From a virus, in IMG/VR virus record IMGVR_UViG_3300042905_001781, positions 1-28,400 of that record: a stretch of DNA of 28,400 nt; one strand, given 5' to 3'. Positions 22,785 to 28,400 of this stretch are shown here, one piece after another. The position numbers and the translations under genes are program-made. Under the pieces are notes generated by a model. The model had not been told where the DNA came from. It saw nothing but the letters and a program-made list of their open reading frames with translations, and made no database searches. Every line of letters starts with the position of its first letter. Positions within the stretch are counted from its first letter, which is position 1.

Positions 22785-23354
22785 ATGCCCTCCAACTTAC
22801 AGCAAGCCTTACTGGAATGCGGCTGCGGTTGCGGCACTACATGCTGTACGGAACGATGCAACCCTTACATCAGTGAACTACATCCGGGGGATTGCACAGG
22901 AGCACCCGGAGAGAATCCACTTCCGTCAACTCTGACAGTCGAAGCAGCTTCCGATTCACCTTACGGTTGCTGGTCTATGACAGGCACAGTGACGTTAATC
23001 GAGAATGGCCGTTGGGGGCTTGGCACTCTAACAGGTACCTGTACTTTTTGCTGTTACTATGACGCTGGGTTAAACTGTACTTGGACTTTTTGCTCTAACG
23101 TAAACATACAGTGCGGTACATCAGGTGGTTGGTTGCTGGAGTGGGCAGGAGACTGTACTGGTGGCGGTCCTTTAGCCGTAGTTCCTCCTAGTGTCAACGT
23201 ACTGTTGACAAAAGTTAGTTGCAACCCGATACTGTTGACTGGAGAGTCGTGCTACAATCCCGGAATGGCGTGTATTGCCAGCATCATGCCGCCGACTCCA
23301 CCAATTGTGCATCCAACATTATGCTTCGCCTTTACTGTGTACGAAACTTTATGA
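22785..23354 (+). CDS. Very Cys-rich virion or secreted-type protein
   Basis: The 189-residue product starts MPSNLQQALLECGCGCGTTCC, with AGGA in the last Gly-Thr codons of the preceding gene serving as its site 7 bases before the ATG. I count 19 Cys (10 percent), six of them within the ECGCGCGTTCCTERC block at the start, spaced later as CTFCCYY and ESC. No signal peptide or metal-enzyme signature is seen. Such density suggests disulfide- or metal-stabilised small domains. The family is not recognised. It follows the other Cys/Gly-Thr protein, so the two may be partners at the tail tip or on appendages. Confidence 0.6.
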   Translation: MPSNLQQALLECGCGCGTTCCTERCNPYISELHPGDCTGAPGENPLPSTLTVEAASDSPYGCWSMTGTVTLIENGRWGLGTLTGTCTFCCYYDAGLNCTWTFCSNVNIQCGTSGGWLLEWAGDCTGGGPLAVVPPSVNVLLTKVSCNPILLTGESCYNPGMACIASIMPPTPPIVHPTLCFAFTVYETL

Positions 23355-23527
23355 AAGAAATCATACTGATAGTTGCAACATCGTTACTCAGCATGGCATT
23401 GGCGTTTGTGCTGCACATGCTCGTCCATAGCGACATTTACGCACTCAAAGAGCAAGAGTCCTCATACTTGGAACACATAGGTATTCATCCCCATGATTAT
23501 CCCGACAGCTTGGCAGAAAGAGATTGA
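23351..23527 (+). CDS. Small single-helix membrane protein
   Basis: The 58-residue product starts MKEIILIVATSLLSMALAFV at an ATGA overlap. Residues 3-23 are one hydrophobic helix, followed by a polar tail (LKEQESSYLEHIGIHPHDYPDSL). The end overlaps the glycosyltransferase start by 35 bases. It might be a holin-like, spanin-like or membrane anchor peptide. No lysis gene flanks it, so a role in membrane docking of the sugar enzymes is as likely. Function unknown. Confidence 0.5.
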   Translation: MKEIILIVATSLLSMALAFVLHMLVHSDIYALKEQESSYLEHIGIHPHDYPDSLAERD

Positions 23528-24833
23528 TGCGAACGGACCCAATGCAAAAAAGTACTTAGCAGCATTGAGTTCGGTACCAGCATCACATCTAAGAAAAAGC
23601 GTGCTGATTTCCGATATCGGCACCAAGCTCCACGCAATCATTGTTCGTGAGACCGGCAACGCCGTACCCTGCTCTGAATGCAAAGCCGAGATCGACAGAC
23701 TGAACACGATGTCGGCAATGGAAGTTCTGCAGGATGCTATCCCATTGTCAGAACGTATTGTCGCACGCTCAGCAAAGAATGCACAGAAGTGGTACCAGCG
23801 TGCTGCTGCTAAGTACCTCCCCGGAATGGTTGCTGCTCGCATCCGTGAGTGGATCATCGAAGCCTGCGGAATCCCCCCAATGCCTCATATCGTTCTGCCC
23901 AAGGAAACACTGTGCGGTTGTATTCATGACTCGCAGGTAGTTGCGTTTCGAGACTACATTACGCCCATCGTACCGGGAGTCAGATTCATGACTCCACTTC
24001 CGTCCTTCACCAGCCATCGCCGTGTACTTGATACTCAGGGTCACGTTGAACTTCTTCGCTCAGAAGTTATGAAGTGGAACGGTGGACTGGAACGACCAGC
24101 AGAAGACCTGCCTTACATCCGTGGTACTTGGGAATACGCAGTCACTACCGTACCAACCCGTGTAGATGATCTCCTTCCCAGAACGCTGGAGAGCCTCGCT
24201 GAGGCTGGCTTCGATAAGCCCATCATCTCAGTCGACGGACCCTGCGATAGCCGCTTGATGGACGTGCTGGAGCCTCACGAGGTGATCTGCCGTGGAAGGA
24301 ACATCCGAACCTTCGCTCACTGGCACATGACACTCCTCGAACTCTACTCCAGAAACCCATGGTCCCAGTTCTACGCCATCTTCCAAGATGACTTCATCTG
24401 TGTTAAGAACCTGAAGCAATACCTGACTGAGTGTACACTACCAGAGAAAAGTTACCTCAACCTCTTTACATTCATGGAAAACGATGCTATCGTTCCCGGG
24501 AAGACACATGGTTGGCACGAAGCTGCTCGTGCTGCAAAAGGTCACCAACTCGGTAGAGGTGCCGTAGCATTGGTGTTTGATCATGCAGCAGTTGAGACGT
24601 TACTGGCACAACCCCACATGGTTACTCGTCGTAGAGATTCTATGCGAGGGCATAAGTCGTTGGACGGTGCAATCGTTGAATCCATGAATGCTGCTGGCTG
24701 GACTGAGTATGTCCACTACCCTTCACTGGTGCAGCACATTGGCGAAGAGTCATCCATGGGTAACAAGAAGCACCCAATCAGTAAGTGTTACATCGAAGAG
24801 TTTGACCCCCTAAGTCTCTTACCCCCCAAGTGA
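23493..24833 (+). CDS. Two-domain glycosyltransferase-like protein
   Basis: The product has 446 residues. Residues 1-135 form a helical domain with VPCSECKAEIDRL (C60xxC63) and more Cys near 125 and 141-143, perhaps a metal-binding targeting module. From about 215 the sequence is GT-A-like: YAVTTVPTRVDDLLPRTLESLAEAGF, IISVDGP, a FQDD DxD-type site at 297-300, and a late YPSLVQHIGEESSMGN typical of several bacterial and phage glycosyltransferases. It would transfer a sugar from a nucleotide donor; donor and acceptor are unknown. The ATG lies in the tail of the small membrane protein gene; AGGT is about 10 bases upstream. First gene of the sugar cassette. Confidence 0.7.
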   Translation: MIIPTAWQKEIDANGPNAKKYLAALSSVPASHLRKSVLISDIGTKLHAIIVRETGNAVPCSECKAEIDRLNTMSAMEVLQDAIPLSERIVARSAKNAQKWYQRAAAKYLPGMVAARIREWIIEACGIPPMPHIVLPKETLCGCIHDSQVVAFRDYITPIVPGVRFMTPLPSFTSHRRVLDTQGHVELLRSEVMKWNGGLERPAEDLPYIRGTWEYAVTTVPTRVDDLLPRTLESLAEAGFDKPIISVDGPCDSRLMDVLEPHEVICRGRNIRTFAHWHMTLLELYSRNPWSQFYAIFQDDFICVKNLKQYLTECTLPEKSYLNLFTFMENDAIVPGKTHGWHEAARAAKGHQLGRGAVALVFDHAAVETLLAQPHMVTRRRDSMRGHKSLDGAIVESMNAAGWTEYVHYPSLVQHIGEESSMGNKKHPISKCYIEEFDPLSLLPPK

Positions 24834-24837
24834 GAAC

Positions 24838-26073
24838 ATGCCCTACACCACCCGCACGACGTGCCGCATCTGCGGTCACGATCAACTCACGCCTCTGTAT
24901 AACTTTGGCAACCAGTACATCAGTAACTTTGTAGACCCCGGACACGCCTACGATGGTGAGAAATGTCCGCTTGAGTTAGTCTACTGCCCAGAATGTACTC
25001 TGGTCCAGAACCCGCACACAGCACCACAAGAGTTGCTGTACTCCGGCCACTATTGGTACCGCTCTGGTGTTACAGCCACGATGCGTACAGCCTTGGCCGA
25101 TGTTGTGCGAGATGCTCTATCGCAAGTCAAGTGCTATCCCGGAGATGTCGTACTCGATATCGGTTCCAACGATGGTACGCTTCTTGGCTTCTATCCGGAC
25201 GATCTGTTCCGTGTTGGCGTAGAACCAGCTAAGAATCTTGCCTCAGAGCCACAAGAGAAAGTAGACCTGCTAATCAATGACTTCTGGACAGAAGACACGT
25301 ACTACAACAACGTCGTCTTAGGTCCAGCTAAAATCATTACTGCCTGCGGTATGCTGTATGACTTAGACGATCCAAATTCATTCGTAGCCGCTATTAGCGA
25401 TGCACTACACCCAGAAGGCGTATTCGTTGCTCAGTTGATGTGTCTCAAGAACATGATCAACTGCAATGACATTGGTAACATGGCTCACGAGCATTTAGAG
25501 TTCTACACGCTCCACAGTCTCGCTGTGCTGCTGCGTCGTCACAACCTGATGATCTACGACGTTACCACCAATGCTGTCAACGGTGAATCGTACCGCATCA
25601 GCATCCGTCATGCCGCATACCCCACTGGTCGTTCGCCAGAAGCGGGAGCACGAGTCGTAGACGCATTCATCAACGAAGTCGACATACTCAAGGACTTCGA
25701 AGATTTCATTACACGCATGGAGACCAACCGAGACGAAGTTCAGGACATCATCAACGAAGCCAACGAAGACGGTAAGATGGTCTGTGTCTACGGAGCATCG
25801 ACCAAAGGTAACTTCCTTCTTCAATGGTACGGAATAGACTACGAAGACGTGCTGTATGCTGCTGAACGCTCCCCTGAGAAGTGGGGTAAAGTCACAGCCG
25901 GTACTGATATCAAAATCTACTCCGAAGCAATCGTTCGCCAACAGCGACCAGACTACATGTTGGTCCTACCTTATGCTTTCATCTCAGAATTCCTTGAACG
26001 GGAAAAGGATGAAGCATGGCGTAAAGCTGGTGGCAAGTTTATCGTCCCCCTCCCTGAACTAAGGATTCTCTAA
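24838..26073 (+). CDS. Sugar C-methyltransferase (NovU/TylCIII-like)
   Basis: This 411-residue protein has the three-part layout of SAM-dependent sugar C-methyltransferases. A zinc-binding N-terminus carries C9xxC12 and C50xxC53 (Methyltransf_13), followed by GHYWYRSGVT. A Rossmann domain has VVLDIGSNDGTLL at 104-116. A C-terminal Methyltransf_14 domain contains VYGASTKGNFLLQWY. Family members add a methyl group to a ring carbon of a nucleotide-linked keto-deoxysugar, so a branched-chain sugar is the expected product. The exact substrate is inferred. The ATG follows the previous stop by four bases; its stop overlaps the next start (TAATG). Confidence 0.85.
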   Translation: MPYTTRTTCRICGHDQLTPLYNFGNQYISNFVDPGHAYDGEKCPLELVYCPECTLVQNPHTAPQELLYSGHYWYRSGVTATMRTALADVVRDALSQVKCYPGDVVLDIGSNDGTLLGFYPDDLFRVGVEPAKNLASEPQEKVDLLINDFWTEDTYYNNVVLGPAKIITACGMLYDLDDPNSFVAAISDALHPEGVFVAQLMCLKNMINCNDIGNMAHEHLEFYTLHSLAVLLRRHNLMIYDVTTNAVNGESYRISIRHAAYPTGRSPEAGARVVDAFINEVDILKDFEDFITRMETNRDEVQDIINEANEDGKMVCVYGASTKGNFLLQWYGIDYEDVLYAAERSPEKWGKVTAGTDIKIYSEAIVRQQRPDYMLVLPYAFISEFLEREKDEAWRKAGGKFIVPLPELRIL

Positions 26074-27008
26074 TGCGTGCTCTTATCACTGGCGTCTGTG
26101 GCCAGGACGGATCTTACCTTGCTGACATCCTGCTGGAGAAAGGCTATGAAGTCTACGGCGTCTATCGGCACTCGTCTAAAGACCCATTCGACAATGTACG
26201 CCACAACATCGGCAATCCTAACTTCCACCTGATCCAAGGTGACGTTACAGACGCTCTGTGTCTGGATGAGATCATCCGTAAGGTAGATCCTCACCAGATT
26301 TACCATGAAGCTGATCAGGACAATGTCGACTGGTCATTCCTACATCCAGCGTATCAGATGGACGTTACTGTTAAAGCTGTCAGCAACCTGTTGACGTCTG
26401 TACGCCGTAACTGTCCGTCTGCTCGTGTATTCATTCCATGTTCATCAACGATGTTCGGTGACGCACCAGCCCCACAGACCGAAGAGACTCCGTTCAATCC
26501 ACGTAGCCCTTATGCCTGTGCCAAGGTTGCTGCCTATCATCTTGCCAGAATGTATCGTCAGAACCACGGCATGTTTATCTGCACAGGAATCCTTTACAAC
26601 CACGACTCACCAAGGCGTAATGGAAACTACCTGTTGCATAAGATTTGCAAAGCTGCTGCAACCGGCGTACCTGTAGCAATGTTCGACGTAGGACAGGACG
26701 TGACGATCGGTTACGCCAAGGATTACATGGAACACGTCTACGACCTGATGCAGTTGAGCACACCCAATGATTACGTTGTCTGCAATGCGTACACGACATC
26801 CGTTCGCCAGTTAATACGCAATGCTTGTTTCCTTGTCAACGTAGCACCCGACACTTGCTTTACTGCCACAGAATCTACTATGCCGTACAGAAGTCCTTCT
26901 GTCTACGGTAGCTCACGTCGACTATTCGACGCCATCGGTCCCAAAGATAAACTGTGCATCGTTAGCCTGCTGGAAATGCTAATCCAAAAGTACAGGAGCA
27001 ACTCATGA
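26073..27008 (+). CDS. GDP-mannose-4,6-dehydratase-like SDR enzyme
   Basis: This 311-residue extended short-chain dehydrogenase binds NAD(P) through GVCGQDGSYLA (residues 7-17). It shares GYEVYGVYRHSS, QGDVTD and LYNHDSPRR with GDP-mannose 4,6-dehydratases, and has Y147xxxK151 as the catalytic pair. The segment IPCSSTMFG has Thr where dehydratases usually have the catalytic Glu of SSSExYG, and HEADQDNVDWSF replaces the common NLAAQSHV. It is also shorter than the family's usual 340-370 residues. It may therefore be an epimerase or reductase in a 6-deoxysugar pathway rather than a dehydratase. AAGGA lies 7 bases upstream. Confidence 0.75.
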   Translation: MRALITGVCGQDGSYLADILLEKGYEVYGVYRHSSKDPFDNVRHNIGNPNFHLIQGDVTDALCLDEIIRKVDPHQIYHEADQDNVDWSFLHPAYQMDVTVKAVSNLLTSVRRNCPSARVFIPCSSTMFGDAPAPQTEETPFNPRSPYACAKVAAYHLARMYRQNHGMFICTGILYNHDSPRRNGNYLLHKICKAAATGVPVAMFDVGQDVTIGYAKDYMEHVYDLMQLSTPNDYVVCNAYTTSVRQLIRNACFLVNVAPDTCFTATESTMPYRSPSVYGSSRRLFDAIGPKDKLCIVSLLEMLIQKYRSNS

Positions 27009-28024
27009 GAGTGGGATGTGTATGCTACGCGACTTCACAGGGGTTGGGGCATCTAGCCAAGTCCTTCTACGATGCTGGCGTTATCACCGATGTCATGGTG
27101 TACCGTCATCCTCATGGTACTCCGTCACACATGGAGTGGTACCCAGAAGGAACTATGGAGATCACCAGCAGAACTATTGCTGGACCTGACGTAGAACGGT
27201 TCCTAGACGACATCGACGTGATGCTGTTCTTCGAGACTCCATTTGACTGGAGCTTCCCTAATCGCTGCCGTGAGCGTGGAGTCAAGACTGTCATCATTCC
27301 GATGTACGAATGGTTCCTTGAGCATCCACGGCACAAGTTCGATCTGTTTATCAATCCTTCGTTACTGGATCAGCAATACTTCCCTGACGGCATCCATATC
27401 CCTGTTCCTGTTGAGAGCCACATCCAGTGGACTCGCAGGACCAAGGCTCGTAGGTTCCTGCATAATGCTGGCAACATCGGTTCCCGTAACCACAAGGGCA
27501 CGCTGGAACTGATCAGAGCATTAGCGTACGTTCAGTCAGACATTGACCTGACTATTCGTTGTCAGAAACCTGAAGGCATCTACAAGCTGCTCAAGGAAGC
27601 TGATCTTCCCAAGACTGCAGTAGTCCCAACAATTATTGCTGGTGAAGTCCCTCGTCACCAACTATTCGATCCGGTGTACGATGTCTATGTCGCACCAGAA
27701 AAGTACAATGGGCTTAGCTTACCGTTACAGGAAGCATTTGCTTCAGGCATGATGGTGATGACGACCAACAGGTTTCCCACGAATCAGTGGCTACCAGAAG
27801 AACCATTGATCCCAGTTACCTCACGTCGTATGACTCAGGTTGGAGGTAGCTGCCTTCGTATCGAAGAATCAGTTGTTGACCCTACAGCTATTGCTGCCTG
27901 CATTGATCAATGGGCAGATCAGGACATCGAGAAGTTCTCATTGGAAGGTGAGAACTACCGTACTGCCAACTCGTGGGAAATGTTAAAGCATCGTTACATC
28001 GAAGCACTGGAGTCTGTACTATGA
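27005..28024 (+). CDS. GT4-like (GT-B fold) glycosyltransferase
   Basis: This 339-residue protein starts MRVGCVCYATSQGLGHLAKSF; the GLGH loop is a typical N-terminal acceptor loop of GT-B enzymes. The late YNGLSLPLQEAFASGMMVMTT stretch carries the E-x7-E-like donor-binding region of retaining GT4 transferases. A DIDVMLFFETPFDW segment is like those of other phage members. It would add a sugar to a growing glycan or protein; donor unknown. AGGAG lies 6 bases before the ATG, which overlaps the SDR stop (ATGA). The following gene starts in the same way. Confidence 0.8.
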   Translation: MRVGCVCYATSQGLGHLAKSFYDAGVITDVMVYRHPHGTPSHMEWYPEGTMEITSRTIAGPDVERFLDDIDVMLFFETPFDWSFPNRCRERGVKTVIIPMYEWFLEHPRHKFDLFINPSLLDQQYFPDGIHIPVPVESHIQWTRRTKARRFLHNAGNIGSRNHKGTLELIRALAYVQSDIDLTIRCQKPEGIYKLLKEADLPKTAVVPTIIAGEVPRHQLFDPVYDVYVAPEKYNGLSLPLQEAFASGMMVMTTNRFPTNQWLPEEPLIPVTSRRMTQVGGSCLRIEESVVDPTAIAACIDQWADQDIEKFSLEGENYRTANSWEMLKHRYIEALESVL

Positions 28025-28400
28025 AACTCGCACTCTGCACTCTGGTGCTCAATGAAATGGAATGGCTTCCTAAACTCTACGAGCAGCATAAGAACTGGCC
28101 GGGATTAGTTGAATGGGTGTTTGTAGAAGCCGCAGATAAAGTATATGCAGAAACTAATCCTGAGTTAGTCTCTGCTGATGGTCTATCCGTAGACGGTACC
28201 ACGGAATATCTTACCCGCTTAGCTGCCAGCGACAAACGTATTACTCACATCAAGTATGGCTTTACCAAGCATAAAGACCCAGCACTCGGTAAAGTCGCTG
28301 CACGTCAAGCGTACTTGGACTACTTAGTTGATATACGTCCAGAGTTTATAATGATTCTGGATGCCGATGAGTTCTACATGCAAGCCGACCAGAGCATTAT
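28021..28400 (+). CDS. Glycosyltransferase family 2-like protein (3' partial)
   Basis: The first 126 residues are present. MKLALCTLVLNEMEWLPKLYEQH is the N-terminal LVLNExxxLxxxL pattern of GT2-like transferases, and FIMILDADEFY carries the DxD-type metal site (here DADE). The window ends shortly after it, so the length and the C-terminal domain are unknown. ATGA overlap with the preceding gene and GGAG 8 bases upstream show it belongs to the same operon. It adds at least one further transfer step to the cassette. Confidence 0.8.
   Translation, partial: MKLALCTLVLNEMEWLPKLYEQHKNWPGLVEWVFVEAADKVYAETNPELVSADGLSVDGTTEYLTRLAASDKRITHIKYGFTKHKDPALGKVAARQAYLDYLVDIRPEFIMILDADEFYMQADQSI

Noticed and set aside
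1-28400. CTCAGAA word as a known DNA-uptake sequence
   Set aside because: It only partly resembles the Neisseria uptake word (which contains GTCTGAA) and lacks the rest of it.
1-28400. CRISPR arrays, insertion sequences, integrase or attachment sites
   Set aside because: No regularly spaced direct repeats, transposase motifs or recombinase genes were found.

Overview
This window is a piece of a tailed double-stranded DNA phage genome (or a prophage) with siphovirus architecture. The evidence is an almost complete HK97-type head and tail module: large terminase, portal, ClpP-like protease, HK97-fold capsid protein, head-tail connectors, tail terminator, tail tube, frameshifted tail assembly chaperone and tape measure. 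No integrase, excisionase, tRNA, rRNA or CRISPR array is visible. The sequence alone does not name the host. Good Shine-Dalgarno sites, ATGA/TAATG start-stop overlaps and sigma70-like hexamers indicate an ordinary bacterial host. A planctomycete-like or aquatic host is only a guess, suggested by Gly-Thr-rich and Cys-rich virion proteins.

Layout. (1) Bases 1-197 hold the end of a rightward gene, followed by a terminator (about 210-251) that serves both strands. (2) Bases 261-2531 are a leftward operon of six overlapping genes headed by thyX, then a DUF5664-like (dATP/dGTP diphosphohydrolase-type) protein and four small proteins, one of them ribbon-helix-helix-like. (3) Bases 2532-3217 are a 686-bp non-coding divergent control region with promoter-like hexamers, operator-like palindromes and repeats. 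(4) Bases 3218-5425 carry an HNH/AP2 homing-type endonuclease, a metallophosphoesterase, a HExxH protein, a convergent DUF559 nuclease and a small membrane/coiled-coil protein. (5) From 5559 to the end everything reads rightward. It begins with an appendage/fibre block of distinctly different codon usage (5559 to about 8130), then packaging and head genes (8680-15194), neck genes (15374-17572), tail genes (17582-23527) and a sugar/glycosyltransferase cassette (23493 to beyond the right edge).

How the parts work together. The leftward operon looks like nucleotide-pool metabolism (dTMP synthesis plus nucleotide hydrolysis) with small regulators. The rightward operon builds the virion. Its expression appears tuned by an internal promoter and identical strong ribosome binding sites in front of the capsid and tail-tube genes, by hairpin terminators after the capsid gene and after the next gene, and by a textbook -1 frameshift site in the tail chaperone. 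The last part of the operon joins Cys-rich, Gly-Thr-repeat virion proteins to at least three glycosyltransferase-like proteins, a sugar C-methyltransferase and a GDP-mannose-dehydratase-like enzyme, with near-zero spacing. The most interesting hypothesis here is that the phage makes and attaches an unusual (possibly C-methylated 6-deoxy) sugar to its own tail or appendage proteins. The chemistry and the target are inferred, not shown.
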